From positions 1,612,001-1,676,000 of the forward strand of contig CP170506.1 in the NCBI GenBank assembly GCA_042691655.1: a stretch of DNA of 64,000 nucleotides, read 5' to 3'. The notes under the pieces were generated by a model. It made no database searches. It was not told the DNA's origin and saw only the letters and a list, made by a program, of their open reading frames with translations. Position 1 is the stretch's first letter, and each line of letters starts with the position of its first letter. The translations under genes and the position numbers were made by a program. Positions 49,655 through 59,182 of this stretch are shown here, piece after piece. This stretch comes from UBA695 sp042691655. Its GTDB lineage: Bacteria > Verrucomicrobiota > Verrucomicrobiia > Chthoniobacterales > Chthoniobacteraceae.

Positions 49655-52600
49655 CTACTCCAGCAACCCGCGAATGTCGTCCATCGTGAGTCCCTCCATG
49701 AGCGGCTCCTCGTTTTCGATGGCGGCGTCGATGATCTCCCGTTTTTTCCGCTGCAAGTGGAGGATTTTCTCTTCCACGGTACCGCGCGCGATGAGTTTGT
49801 AGGCGGTGACCACCTGGGTCTGGCCGATCCGGTGGGCGCGGTCGGTGGCTTGGGCTTCGACGGCCGGGTTCCACCACGGGTCGAAGTGAATCACCGTGTC
49901 GGCGGCGGTCAGATTCAGGCCGGTGCCGCCCGCCTTGAGGCTGATCAAAAACACGGGGACCTCGCCGCTCTGGAAGCGGTCCACTTCCCCCTGCCGGTCC
50001 TTGGTCTGGCCGTCGAGGTAACAGTAGGGTGTTTCCTGGGTCTCCAGTTCGCGCCGAAGCAGGGTCAACATCGAGACGAACTGGCTGAAAACGAGCACGC
50101 GATGGCCGCCGTCAACAGCTTCGCTGAGCAGTTCTTTGAAGAGCTCGACCTTGCCGGATTCCCCCTTGCCCTCCTCGCCCAGGAGCCGCAGATCGCACGC
50201 GGCCTGGCGCAGCCGCAACAGCGCGGTGAGCATAAGCATTTGCGCCTTGCCCTTGTTCTTGCCCGCCTCGTCGATCTGCGCGCGCGCCCCTTCGAGCAGG
50301 GCCGAGTAGACCTGTTTCTGCGCCTGGGTGAGCTCGCAATAGGCCACGTTCTCCAGCTTGGCCGGGAGATCGCGCGCCACCTCTTGCTTGCGGCGGCGCA
50401 GGAGGAAGGGGCGCAGGCGCTTGGAGAGACGCGAGAGGGCGTCGGGGTCGTTGTGGCGCGAGATGGGCAGCTCGTAGCGTTCGCGAAAGTCGTCGCGGTC
50501 GCCCAGGTAGCCGGGCATGACGAAATTCATGAGCGACCAGACATCGCGCACGGAGTTTTCCACCGGGGTGCCGGTGAGGATGAATTTTCGCTGGGCCCGG
50601 AGCATTCCGGCGGCCTGGGCGTTTTGCGTGTCCGGGTTCTTGATGTGCTGGGCTTCGTCCAGGAGCACGGTCGAGAATTCGTAGCCCCGGTAGCGCGTGG
50701 CGTCGCGCCGCAGCAGCGGGTAGCTGGTGATGACCAGGTCGGCCTTGGGGATTTCGGGGAAAAGGGCTTTTCGGCGCGGGCCTTCCAGGATGAGGACCTT
50801 GCGCTCGGGGGTGAATTTCTCGACTTCCCGCTGCCAGTTGAAGATCAAGGACGAGGGGCAGACCACCAGCGAAGGCCCCGGCTGGGTACGCAAAAAGGCG
50901 AGGGCTTGCAGCGTTTTTCCCAGACCCATGTCATCAGCCAAAATTCCACCTAAACCGTTGGAACTCAGGAAACTTAGCCAAGAAACTCCGTGTTTTTGGT
51001 AGCTTCGTAGAACATCCTCCAGGTCGCCCAGCGGCACGGGCTCCATGGCCGTCTTGCCTTCCTGGCGGTTTGCCCAAGCCCGCCACCCGGCGTCGGCGTG
51101 GAGGGCGAACCCGGCTTCGGAGGCTGCGGATTCGAGATAGCCCGCGTGGGCTTTGCCGATACGGTAACTGCCCGGCGAGTGCTGCTGAGGGTTGCAATCG
51201 CGCAGAACGCTCTGGAAATCATCCAGCAGCGCGGTGTTGAAGACGGCCACTTTCCCGTTTTTGAGCCGGGCGTGGTTCTGGCCGAGTTGCAGCATCCGCT
51301 GGATTTCGGTGGCGGAAAACCGCTCGCCGCTGCCGGTGGAGAGGTCGAATTGCAGGTCGAACCATTCCTCGCCTGAACGGACAATCTCCACGCGTGGGGT
51401 AACGCGTTCGATGTCGGCAGTGATATTGGTGAAACGGGGCCCGAGCGAGACGCTCCAGCGCGCGGCGAGATCCGGGTAGCCCTCGCCAAAGAAGCTCAGG
51501 ATAGCCCGTTCGCCCCGGAGGACGTAATGGCCGGTGGCGTCCGGGCCGGTGAAGCCGTGGCGGGTCAGGTCGCCCAGCGCCAGGCGTTCGGCCTCCAGGT
51601 CGCGGCAGAGGAGACGCGAGGGCTCGGACGGATCGGGCAGCGCCCAGTTCTCCGACGGGCTGGTGACGCCAAGGGTGACGATGCGCTTGGAGTAGATGCG
51701 CTGCAACTGGGCGGCGAGGTGGTTGAGGGAGCCCTCCAGAGTCAGCGAGAACTGGCCGGGCTCGGGAACCAGCTTGAGCGCACCGCCGCCCTCGCCCGCC
51801 GGGGCGTCGACCTCGAAAAAGGCGCGCAAGGCGGGAAGCTCGGTGGTGAGGAACGAAGCGGCGTGCTCGGGAGCCAGCATGATGTCCCGGCGCAGCAGCT
51901 CGGTATACGCGGTGGGAAGCCCGGGTGAGACGGCGGCGAAGGTGTCGCCTTTGAGCGACCAGGCGCTCCCCTGCCCTGCCACCAGGAGGCGGGTTTCCGG
52001 CGGAATGGAGGCGTGGAGCGCCACGCGGTTCTGGGAATCGGGCTGAATTTTGAGCTTCGGAAGGAGCGCTTTGGGGGAAACGTGAACGGGGGTGGCTTTG
52101 CCGAAGGTGATGCGCGGGTGGTTTTTGAGCGCCTCCAACAGGATCAGCATGGATTCGCGCGGAAGGGCGAGCATCCCCGTGAGCGCGCCGCCATTGAGTC
52201 CCCGGACGGCTTGGATGACCCGCAAATCGCCCTCGGAGCAGGTGTAGGAGCCGTTGGCGTCCAGCGCGTTCAGGAGCATGCGGCGACCCTGGCGCTCGAC
52301 TTCGATGCCGACGGTGCAGTGCCCTCGCTCCCAGGCGGAGAGGAATTGCGGGGCGAGCACGATGCTCAGGCTCAGGAAATTGGGGCTTTTTTCCGTCGTG
52401 GCAGCGAAGCGCGGGCCGGTTTCTTTCGGCGCGGCGGCGGGCTGGGGCGCGGGCCTGGAGGCGGCTGCCCGGGCGGCCATGTCGGAGCCGGGGGCGGTCT
52501 TGTGCCCGAGGAGCGCGTAGCCGACGGCCAGGGAATGGGCGCAGATGGCTCCCCATTGGCGCGATTCGCGGCAGGTGCAGAGGTTTTCGACGTCGCTGGC

Positions 52601-52825
52601 AGAGCTGATCTTGAGCCCGGCCCGGAACTCCTGGTCGCCATTGCGCACGAGGCCTTTTAAAATCGGCGGCTGGTAGGCGCAGCTCACCACGCGGCCCGCT
52701 TCCACGAGCGCGCGAGCCAGCTTGGCGGCTTGCCAGCCTCCGGCGTCCATGAGGAGTTTTTCGGTGAGCGGGACCATCAAAAACAAATGGGGCTGCCCTT
52801 GCCGGGGAGGTTGTTGACCCGGCAC
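49655..52825 (-). CDS. SNF2/RapA-family ATPase with SWIM zinc finger
   Basis: A 1,056-residue superfamily 2 protein. A SWIM zinc finger (LCTCRESRQWGAICAHSLA, near residues 82-100) lies in the N-terminal region. The Snf2 core begins near residue 620 with Walker A ADDMGLGKTLQ, motif II LLDEAQHIKN and motif III FILTGTPVEN. The helicase C part includes VFSQFVSML, SLKAGGTGLNLTAAD and DRAHRIGQTQ. Bacterial members translocate on DNA to remodel protein-DNA complexes, possibly RNA polymerase as RapA does. Single gene, convergent with the preceding membrane protein. Confidence 0.9.
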   Translation of the reverse strand: MPGQQPPRQGQPHLFLMVPLTEKLLMDAGGWQAAKLARALVEAGRVVSCAYQPPILKGLVRNGDQEFRAGLKISSASDVENLCTCRESRQWGAICAHSLAVGYALLGHKTAPGSDMAARAAASRPAPQPAAAPKETGPRFAATTEKSPNFLSLSIVLAPQFLSAWERGHCTVGIEVERQGRRMLLNALDANGSYTCSEGDLRVIQAVRGLNGGALTGMLALPRESMLILLEALKNHPRITFGKATPVHVSPKALLPKLKIQPDSQNRVALHASIPPETRLLVAGQGSAWSLKGDTFAAVSPGLPTAYTELLRRDIMLAPEHAASFLTTELPALRAFFEVDAPAGEGGGALKLVPEPGQFSLTLEGSLNHLAAQLQRIYSKRIVTLGVTSPSENWALPDPSEPSRLLCRDLEAERLALGDLTRHGFTGPDATGHYVLRGERAILSFFGEGYPDLAARWSVSLGPRFTNITADIERVTPRVEIVRSGEEWFDLQFDLSTGSGERFSATEIQRMLQLGQNHARLKNGKVAVFNTALLDDFQSVLRDCNPQQHSPGSYRIGKAHAGYLESAASEAGFALHADAGWRAWANRQEGKTAMEPVPLGDLEDVLRSYQKHGVSWLSFLSSNGLGGILADDMGLGKTLQALAFLRTQPGPSLVVCPSSLIFNWQREVEKFTPERKVLILEGPRRKALFPEIPKADLVITSYPLLRRDATRYRGYEFSTVLLDEAQHIKNPDTQNAQAAGMLRAQRKFILTGTPVENSVRDVWSLMNFVMPGYLGDRDDFRERYELPISRHNDPDALSRLSKRLRPFLLRRRKQEVARDLPAKLENVAYCELTQAQKQVYSALLEGARAQIDEAGKNKGKAQMLMLTALLRLRQAACDLRLLGEEGKGESGKVELFKELLSEAVDGGHRVLVFSQFVSMLTLLRRELETQETPYCYLDGQTKDRQGEVDRFQSGEVPVFLISLKAGGTGLNLTAADTVIHFDPWWNPAVEAQATDRAHRIGQTQVVTAYKLIARGTVEEKILHLQRKKREIIDAAIENEEPLMEGLTMDDIRGLLE

Positions 52826-52856
52826 GGGCAGCCCTCAGTAACCTTTTGAAATTACG

Positions 52857-53798
52857 TTACTCCTTCAACTTCGCAACGGCCGTTTGCAGGCTCGGGACGT
52901 CGGAGATGGAGAGGACTTCGGTGCCTTTGCGGATGCGGCCAAAGAGACCGGCCAGTACGCCGCCGGGGCCGAATTCGATGAAGAGGTCGATTTTCTCGTT
53001 ATCCAGGAGGTAGACCATCGATTCCGCCCAGCGCACGCTGCTCGTGACCTGCTCGCGGAGGCTGTCGCGAATGGCTTGCTCGGTCGCGACCGGCTTGGCA
53101 TCAACGTTGCAAACTACCTTGTATTTCGGCGTCTGGAAGTGGGTGGTCTCGAGGACCTTGCCCAGACGGACATAGGCCGAGTTCATGAGGCGCGAGTGGT
53201 AGGCCCCGGCGACATTGAGGAGCGTGGCGCGGCGAATGCCGTGGTCCTTGGCGAGGGAAACGCCGAGCTCAACCTTGGCGCGTTCGCCGGAAATGACGAT
53301 CTGGCCGGGGGCGTTGAGGTTGGCGATGTCGACGTCCACCTCGGAGGCGAGGTCGCGCACGGCGTTTTCATCGGCGCCGATCATCGCGGCCATGGTGCCG
53401 TTGGTGGAGTCGCAGGCGTCTTGCATGAAGTGGGCGCGCTTGTCGACCAACTGGAGGCCGGTTTCAAAATCGAAGGTGCCCGCGGCGGCGTGGGCGGTGA
53501 ATTCGCCCAGGGAAAGCCCCGCCGTTGCGACAACGCCCTCCACCGTGCCGCCCATTTCCTGGAGGAACGCGGCGAGCGCGGCCGAACCATGCACGTAGAG
53601 CGCGGGCTGACAGTTCACGGTCTTCGTCAATTCCTCATTAGGCCCGTCGAACAGGATCTGGCTCAGCGGCCGGTTCAGCGTGGCGTCCGCCCGGCGGAAA
53701 AGGTCGGCGGCTACCGGATATTGCTCCACGAGGTCCTTGCCCATCCCGACGGTTTGGGCTCCCTGGCCTGAGAAGAGGAATGCGATTCTTTTGCTCAT
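52857..53798 (-). CDS. fabD: Malonyl-CoA:ACP transacylase
   Basis: A 313-residue acyltransferase that loads malonyl groups onto acyl carrier protein for fatty-acid synthesis. Visible are FLFSGQGAQTVGMGKDL at the start, QPALYVHGSAAL, the nucleophile Ser96 in AGLSLGEFTA (usually GHSLGE), and the later VAGAYHSRLM block with the catalytic histidine. The start at MSKRIAFL gives the usual length. No other fab gene is adjacent. A short gap separates it from the SNF2 gene downstream. Confidence 0.92.
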   Translation of the reverse strand: MSKRIAFLFSGQGAQTVGMGKDLVEQYPVAADLFRRADATLNRPLSQILFDGPNEELTKTVNCQPALYVHGSAALAAFLQEMGGTVEGVVATAGLSLGEFTAHAAAGTFDFETGLQLVDKRAHFMQDACDSTNGTMAAMIGADENAVRDLASEVDVDIANLNAPGQIVISGERAKVELGVSLAKDHGIRRATLLNVAGAYHSRLMNSAYVRLGKVLETTHFQTPKYKVVCNVDAKPVATEQAIRDSLREQVTSSVRWAESMVYLLDNEKIDLFIEFGPGGVLAGLFGRIRKGTEVLSISDVPSLQTAVAKLKE

Positions 53799-54057
53799 AG
53801 TGTTTGGTCTGTTTGGTTTGTCTCCCCCCGGGTTGCCCCTAGGGGAGCGGATAGGCATATCAGGAATGAGGGCGGATGCAAATTCAAAGGGCCGCCCCGC
53901 CCGATCCGGGGGCAACGACTTTCTTTTACGCATTCAGCGTAAATAGAGGAATAATCTGCCTATTTTCAGGAAATTGCCCAGGATTTTTGAGGGTAAAAAA
54001 GCTTATTCCGTTTTTTGTATAAAAACGGACATAAGCGGCACTTTTCCTGGAAGTTAT
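53799..54057. other. Intergenic region with two hairpins upstream of fabD
   Basis: This 259-nt gap between the nucleotidyltransferase stop and the fabD start holds TTTACGC/GCGTAAA near 53926-53944 and CCGTTTTT/AAAAACGG at 54008-54028. The second lies 30 nt beyond the nucleotidyltransferase stop and may end its transcript. The remainder should hold the fabD promoter, which could not be placed. Confidence 0.45.
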
Positions 54058-54810
54058 CTACTTAATGAGCTTAGCAAAGATCCCGTTGGCTTCTTCGAGC
54101 GTCTCTTTGCTGCCGATATCGAACCAGGTGCCCGGCACGTCCCAGGTGTGGACGGGGGTGCGGGTGTAGAGCCACTGGACGAAGCGGCCCGGCTGGTCGG
54201 GGTTGTTCCCCTCGGCAATGTAGGGCGCGAACTTGCCGACGGTTTCCTTGGAGTAGTAATAAAGGGCGATGCCGGTGCGGGTGCTCTTGGGCTGGGCCGG
54301 TTTTTCCTCGAAGTGGGTGATGACGCCGTCCGGGGTGCTTTCGATGGCGTTGTATTTCTTGATGGCTTCGAGGTCCTTGACGTCGTAGGTGGCCAGCACG
54401 GCTGCCTTGCCCTTGCAGTAGGTGGCGAAGTCTTCGAGCGACTGGCTGAAGAGGTTATCCCCGGCGACGACTACGAGATCCGAGGCGGCGAGGTTCTCGC
54501 GGGCGACCACGAGATTGATGTCGCCGATGGCTCCGAGCTTGTCCTGGTCGTTCGTGGAGCCGTCGTTGATGATTTTGAAGTGCAGCTTGGGCTGGCGCTT
54601 GACGTAATCATCGGCCCAGTCTTGGAAATCCGCTGCGAATTTGTTGTTGGTAACAACGTAAACGCTCTCGATATCGGGGATGGGGGCGAGGTTGTCCAGG
54701 ACCCATTCGATCATCGGTTTTCCCGCGACGTCGAGCAGCGGCTTAGCCTTGTTCAGGGTAAGGGGGTAAAGGCGTGTGGCGTATCCGGCGGCCAGGATAA
54801 GAATGTTCAT
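54058..54810 (-). CDS. Sugar-phosphate nucleotidyltransferase family protein
   Basis: A 250-residue GT-A-fold nucleotidyltransferase of the RmlA/GlmU type. The nucleotide-binding signature is ILAAGYATRLYPLTLNKAKPLL. VVAGDNLF carries the metal-binding Asp and HFEEKPAQPKS the sugar-binding Glu-Lys. The C-terminus (DVPGTWFDIGSKETLEEAN) completes the family fold. It would activate a sugar-1-phosphate with NTP for cell-surface polysaccharide synthesis. The sugar and nucleotide are not deducible. Confidence 0.85.
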   Translation of the reverse strand: MNILILAAGYATRLYPLTLNKAKPLLDVAGKPMIEWVLDNLAPIPDIESVYVVTNNKFAADFQDWADDYVKRQPKLHFKIINDGSTNDQDKLGAIGDINLVVARENLAASDLVVVAGDNLFSQSLEDFATYCKGKAAVLATYDVKDLEAIKKYNAIESTPDGVITHFEEKPAQPKSTRTGIALYYYSKETVGKFAPYIAEGNNPDQPGRFVQWLYTRTPVHTWDVPGTWFDIGSKETLEEANGIFAKLIK

Positions 54811-54921
54811 ACCCCCCTCTCTTTGCCGGGCCGGTGCCGGTTGCACAAGCCAAAAAGGCGGGTTTTTTTGACGATCAGGTAAAAATTTCCACCCCTCGCC
54901 CCACGCCGGGCAAAGGAATGG

Positions 54922-55110
54922 CTAGTCTTCGCCGAGGGTCGCCCGGGATGCGCCAACGGTCTCGGGTTCACTGTCAGCCGAGTTGGAAACATCGCGGTCG
55001 ATCAGCGTGATGAGATAGTTGCTCAGCGAACGCCGGTCGCGCTTGGCTCTGGCCTTCGCTTTTTCGAGCAAATCCTCGGGACAACGGAAAGCGGTGTATT
55101 TGCTGGTCAT
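54922..55110 (-). CDS. Arc-like ribbon-helix-helix regulator
   Basis: A 62-residue protein starting MTSKYTAFRCPEDLLEKA, with the strand-helix-helix order of the Arc/CopG fold (TAFRCPEDLLEKAKARAK, RRSLSNYLITLIDRD) and an acidic tail. Such proteins bind DNA as dimers, often as antitoxins or phage-type repressors. No toxin gene is adjacent. The frame is open 18 codons further up, but this ATG gives the normal fold boundary. Confidence 0.65.
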   Translation of the reverse strand: MTSKYTAFRCPEDLLEKAKARAKRDRRSLSNYLITLIDRDVSNSADSEPETVGASRATLGED

Positions 55111-55188
55111 GTTGAAATTATTATTAATTCCCGACACACCGAACGTAAAGCATTTTGTTAACATCCGTCCTACGCGGTCAGAAGAAAC

Positions 55189-55228
55189 ATCGGGGTACCC
55201 CCACGCAAAACCTAAGGGAAACCCCGAT
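55189..55228 (-). other. Hairpin downstream of tgt
   Basis: ATCGGGG and CCCCGAT pair perfectly around a 26-nt loop that contains further complementary G and C runs. It lies about 30 nt past the tgt stop and upstream of the Arc-like gene. It may end the tgt transcript, although no clear T-run follows. Confidence 0.45.
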
Positions 55229-55257
55229 AATCTTTTGGGCTGTGAATACCTTTGAAG

Positions 55258-56394
55258 CTAGGTTTTCTGAGGGTTCCAGGGCGTGTAGTTGGCCACGAAT
55301 TCGCGCCGAAATTGATCGAAGGTTCCGGCCTCAATTTCGGCCCGTGCGCGAGCCATTAAATTCAAATAAAAATGTAGATTGTGGAGGGTAATGAGCCTCA
55401 GCCCGAGGATTTCCTCCGCCTTGACCAGGTGGCGCAGGTAGCCGCGCGAGAACTCCCGGCACGCGGGGCACGTACAGCCTTCCTCGATGGGGCCTTTGTC
55501 CATGATGTAGGGGCTGTTTTTGAGGTTCAGGGTGCCCAGGGCGGTGAAGGCGGAACCGTTGCGGGCGATGCGAGTCGGCAGCACGCAATCGAAGAGATCG
55601 ACGCCGCGGGCGATCATTTCCAGCATCTGGGGCGGCGTGCCGAGGCCCATGGCATAGCGGGCGCTGGTGGCGGGCAGGTACGGAGCGGCGTTTTCGATGG
55701 CCGCCATCATTTCCTCCTCCGGCTCGCCGACGCTGACGCCCCCGATGGCGTAGCCGTCGAAATCCATGGCGGTGAGGGCCTCGGCGCTTTCGCGGCGAAG
55801 CTGGGCGAAGGTGGCTCCCTGGACAATGGCAAAGAGGGCTCCCCTCGCCTCCCCGGCTTCGTCCCGGGCCCGGACCCAGTCGCGGCAGCGTTTTTCCCAA
55901 CGCAGGGTCAGCGCCAGGCTCTTGGCGGCGTAGTCGTACTCGCACGGGTAGGGAGGGCACTCATCAAAGGCCATCATGATGTCGCTGCCGAGGGTCGTCT
56001 GGATCTCCATGGAGGTTTCCGGCCCGATGAAGCAGGCCGCGCCGTCGAGGTGGTTCTGGAAATGGACGCCCTCCTCGGTGATTTTGCGCAGCTTGGAGAG
56101 CGAGAAGACCTGGAAGCCGCCGCTGTCGGTCAGGATCGGGCCATCCCAATTCATGAATTTGTGGAGGCCGCCGAAGTGGCGAATGACCTCCATGCCGGGC
56201 CGGACAAAGAGGTGGTACGTATTGCCCAAAATCACCTGGGCATCCAGTTCATGGAGCTCCCGAGGGCTCACCCCCTTGACGGTCCCTTGGGTGCCGACAG
56301 GCATGAACATGGGAGTTTCAATGACCCCGTGGCGGGTGGTAAACCGGCCCCGGCGGGCCTTGGTAGCAGTATCGGTGGCTAGGAGTTCGAACAC
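55258..56394 (-). CDS. tgt: Queuine tRNA-ribosyltransferase
   Basis: A 378-residue TIM-barrel enzyme that swaps guanine 34 for preQ1 in tRNAs with a GUN anticodon. Visible are MFMPVGTQGTVKG at the start, ILTDSGGFQVFSL with the catalytic Asp, and GGVSVGEPEEEM. LFDCVLPTRIARNG carries the nucleophile Asp and RNG loop, and the zinc site is CTCPACREFSRGYLRHL. Length and order are normal. Single gene. Confidence 0.95.
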   Translation of the reverse strand: MFELLATDTATKARRGRFTTRHGVIETPMFMPVGTQGTVKGVSPRELHELDAQVILGNTYHLFVRPGMEVIRHFGGLHKFMNWDGPILTDSGGFQVFSLSKLRKITEEGVHFQNHLDGAACFIGPETSMEIQTTLGSDIMMAFDECPPYPCEYDYAAKSLALTLRWEKRCRDWVRARDEAGEARGALFAIVQGATFAQLRRESAEALTAMDFDGYAIGGVSVGEPEEEMMAAIENAAPYLPATSARYAMGLGTPPQMLEMIARGVDLFDCVLPTRIARNGSAFTALGTLNLKNSPYIMDKGPIEEGCTCPACREFSRGYLRHLVKAEEILGLRLITLHNLHFYLNLMARARAEIEAGTFDQFRREFVANYTPWNPQKT

Positions 56395-56567
56395 CCACCC
56401 ACCGTAGAAGATGTTGCTGCTCTTGGGAATGCGAAATCGTGGGTGTCGCGGGTCACCGGGAATCGCAGAGGGGGTTTACACGACTCCGAAAATCAGGTAA
56501 ACCCTGCGGGAAAAACTGCTTCGTCGACCTTGACGCATCCATGCAGTTCCTCTAGCGTCAGCCCGAT

Positions 56568-57755
56568 ATGCGGAAGCTCATCGTACTGTCCTCGCTCGTC
56601 CTGGCATTTTCAATGGCCCTTACCTCTCCGGGAGGCGCCGCGGTGGTTTACCGCCCCGGCGAAGGTTTTCATAGCGAGGAGGAGGACGCGGGAGCGCTGG
56701 AAAAATCTGCCAGCGAACAGCTCCACAAAGCCCAGGAGCTGGAAGAACAGGGCGCAACCACAAAGGCCATTGGTGCCTACCGCGGGTTGCTCAACGGCTT
56801 TCCTGGATCGGGCGCGGCTCCCCAGGCACAGTTCAAAATGGCCGAGCTGATGGAGAAAAGCGGCGATCTGGAGCGCGCGTTCAAGGAATTCGGCAAATAC
56901 ATCACCAATTACCCCCGGGGCAGGGAGTTCGACTCCGTGGTCGAGCACCAGTTCAACATCGCCGGGCAGTTCATGAACGGCGCGCGCCGCAAGGTTTTCG
57001 GAGTCAAGACGTTCCCTTCCCTGGAGCGCACCCAGAAGATGTACGAGGAAATCATCAAGAACGCCCAGTACAGCAAATTCGCCCCGCTCTCGCAGTTTAA
57101 CATCGGCATGGTGCATGAGAAACGCGGCGAATACCCGGAAGCCATCGATGCTTACCAGAAGACCGTCGACCTGTACCCCAACGAGGATATCGCAGCCGAT
57201 GCCCAGTACCAGATCGGCTACGTGCAACTGCACATGGTGCAAAAAGGCTCCAACGACCGCTCCTCCCGCGAAAAGGCGCACGACGCCTTCGAGGACTTTA
57301 TGGTGCGCTACCCGCAGAGCGAAAAAGTTGCCCAGGCGCGCGATAACATCAAACAACTCTCAGGCGAGGACCTTAAGAAGACGCTCGATGTCGCCAAGTT
57401 CTACGAGAAAACCAAGAAGTACAAATCCGCGGTCATCTACTACAAAGAAGTGATCGACGGCGGCAAAGGCACCCCTGAAGCGGAAGCGGCGACCAAGGCG
57501 CTCGACCACATGCGGCAGTATGCCGGTGACGATGCCCTGCGCTCGGCTCCGGAACTGGCCGAGACGGGCACCAAGGCCCAGGAACGCCGCAAGATGCAAT
57601 CCCAGGTGGACACCTCCGCGCGTCCCGACTACGCCGGACCTCCCGCCCCCGCCGAGGAAACCGCCCCGGCCAAGGCGCAACTGCGCACCCCGGCCACGAC
57701 CTCCTCCACGGCCACCCTGCCCGCCGCGACGGAGCCCGCTCTGCCCGCCCAGTAG
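56568..57755 (+). CDS. BamD-like TPR outer-membrane assembly protein
   Basis: A 395-residue exported TPR protein. The signal peptide has no lipobox cysteine (VLAFSMALTSPGGAAVVYRP), unlike E. coli BamD. Five or more TPR-like repeats run from about residue 45 to 310 (LHKAQELEEQGATTKAIGAY; SQFNIGMVHEKRGEYPEAID; KFYEKTKKYKSAVIYYKEVI). A Pro/Ala/Thr tail ends the protein. It is followed 9 nt later by lptE, so the two envelope-biogenesis proteins share an operon. YbgF/CpoB-like is an alternative. Confidence 0.75.
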   Translation: MRKLIVLSSLVLAFSMALTSPGGAAVVYRPGEGFHSEEEDAGALEKSASEQLHKAQELEEQGATTKAIGAYRGLLNGFPGSGAAPQAQFKMAELMEKSGDLERAFKEFGKYITNYPRGREFDSVVEHQFNIAGQFMNGARRKVFGVKTFPSLERTQKMYEEIIKNAQYSKFAPLSQFNIGMVHEKRGEYPEAIDAYQKTVDLYPNEDIAADAQYQIGYVQLHMVQKGSNDRSSREKAHDAFEDFMVRYPQSEKVAQARDNIKQLSGEDLKKTLDVAKFYEKTKKYKSAVIYYKEVIDGGKGTPEAEAATKALDHMRQYAGDDALRSAPELAETGTKAQERRKMQSQVDTSARPDYAGPPAPAEETAPAKAQLRTPATTSSTATLPAATEPALPAQ

Positions 57756-57764
57756 CCGTCTTTC

Positions 57765-58277
57765 ATGAAGTCTCTCGCTCTCCTCGCCTCGGCGCTTCTG
57801 GTTCTGTTAACCGGTTGCGCCGGCTACCACATCGGCGCTTCGGTTCCCAAACGGATGGCGGGAATCAAGACTGTCGCCGTGCCCACCTTCCACAACGAAA
57901 CGATGGTGCCCAACCTCGAATCGCTGGCGGCCAGCACCGTCGTCAAGCAGTTCCAGGAAGACGGCACCTTCAAGGTGTGTAGCGCCGACCACGCCGACGC
58001 CGTCCTTGAGGGCAGCATCACCAAGATCCGTCGCCGTGGGGCCCGCTCCGTGCGTAGCGACATCGAAAAACAGCAGGAGTACTATCTCGATCTCACCTTC
58101 AGCTACACCATGACCCGCCGCAGCACGGGCGAAAAACTGGACTCTGGAATCCTGATGGGAGAAACCTCGTTTTTCGTTTCGGGCAACGACGTGAACCAGG
58201 ATGAGCGCCAGGCGATTCCGCTAGCGATTGAAAAGGCCTCCGAGCGTCTCGTCAACCGCGTGACTACGGGATGGTAG
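57765..58277 (+). CDS. lptE: LPS-assembly lipoprotein LptE
   Basis: A 170-residue lipoprotein with lipobox LLTGCAGY (Cys18) and the LptE fold blocks GIKTVAVPTFHNETMVPNLE, FQEDGTFKVC, and DLTFSYTMTRRSTGE. It plugs the LptD barrel and guides LPS to the outer leaflet. Its presence shows an LPS-bearing outer membrane. It follows the BamD-like gene by 9 nt. Confidence 0.85.
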   Translation: MKSLALLASALLVLLTGCAGYHIGASVPKRMAGIKTVAVPTFHNETMVPNLESLAASTVVKQFQEDGTFKVCSADHADAVLEGSITKIRRRGARSVRSDIEKQQEYYLDLTFSYTMTRRSTGEKLDSGILMGETSFFVSGNDVNQDERQAIPLAIEKASERLVNRVTTGW

Positions 58278-58393
58278 GAATTTTTCCTTCTCTGTAATAG
58301 GCAAAAACCGGGCAAAAAACATTGCATTGATTGCCGAGCGGTTCATAAAAAAGAGGAACGCAACCAGCACCGAAAGGAGATGAAATTACCAAA

Positions 58394-58507
58394 ATGTTTA
58401 AAGCTATCACGTTGATCGCCATGGCCGCGGCTGTTCTGAGCCTCGGCGCTTGTGCCAAGGACCACGCGTCCACGACGACCAAAGTGTCCACCACTCACGT
58501 CAAGTAA
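58394..58507 (+). CDS. Small 37-residue lipoprotein
   Basis: Reads MFKAITLIAMAAAVLSLG then ACAKDH and a Thr/Ser/Lys tail. The lipobox LSLGAC is clear, so the mature peptide would be only about 18 residues attached to lipid. AAGGAGA lies 12-18 nt upstream and a strong terminator follows directly, so this is a genuine single-gene transcript. Entericidin-like peptides share this plan. Function unknown. Confidence 0.72.
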   Translation: MFKAITLIAMAAAVLSLGACAKDHASTTTKVSTTHVK

Positions 58508-58523
58508 GAGGAACACTTTCAAT

Positions 58524-58554
58524 AAGGCCAGACCGCAAGGTCTGGCCTTTTTTT
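58524..58554 (+). terminator. Rho-independent terminator of the small lipoprotein gene
   Basis: A perfect 10-bp stem AAGGCCAGAC/GTCTGGCCTT with loop CGCAAG, then seven T residues. Confidence 0.93.
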
Positions 58555-58618
58555 GTGCCCTAATTTAAGTAGAATCAGGAACTCCTGATAAAAAACCAAA
58601 GTGACCGTGTACCCGGTA

Positions 58619-59182
58619 TTAGTTCAGCGAAGGGTCGTCCGGGGCCTCGGCCAGCAGTTTGAACCACGGGCCGTAGGTGCTCATGACGGTTTGCCAGAGG
58701 TTCTGGCAATTCTCGGCGTCGAGGAGGTCGCGGTCGGGCTTTTGAACCACCCAGGCCTTTTGTTCCAGCTCACCTTCGAGCTGATCCTTCCCCCACCCCG
58801 AGTAGCCGACGAAGGCGCGGACGGCAGTGTCGCCATCGAGCGCCAGCAAACGGGCCTCCTCAAGCTCCACGTTCATCCGAGCTTCGATGACCTGCCGGGT
58901 GTTCTGCCATTTGAAAACGGCGAACGTCAGGCGGTCCAGGCCGACCGGGCCACCCCAAAACACCGGGACGGAACGCAGCGGCCCCAACTCGGAAGCGCCG
59001 GTGAGCAGGTCGCCCACGGTTTTGTTAAGCGCCCGGTTGATGACGAGCCCGAAGGCCCCGTCGGTTTTGTCGTGCGAAACCAGGTAGATAACCGTTCTCC
59101 GGAAGTTTGGATCGACCAGGTTCGGGTGCGCGATTAAGAGCGCTCCTTCAAGTCCCAACGAAGATGGTTGATACTCACGCAC
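58619..59182 (-). CDS. YqgE/AlgH family protein
   Basis: A 187-residue protein from a GTG start (VREYQPSSLGLEG), chosen because it matches the usual family length; an ATG at 59278 is also in frame. Family blocks are GALLIAHPNL, FRRTVIYLVSHDKTDGAFGL, VFWGGPVGLDRL and FVGYSGWGKDQLEGELEQKAW. YqgE/AlgH proteins are conserved but of unclear function. A palindrome ATCAGGA/TCCTGAT (58574-58589) lies downstream. Confidence 0.85.
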   Translation of the reverse strand: MREYQPSSLGLEGALLIAHPNLVDPNFRRTVIYLVSHDKTDGAFGLVINRALNKTVGDLLTGASELGPLRSVPVFWGGPVGLDRLTFAVFKWQNTRQVIEARMNVELEEARLLALDGDTAVRAFVGYSGWGKDQLEGELEQKAWVVQKPDRDLLDAENCQNLWQTVMSTYGPWFKLLAEAPDDPSLN

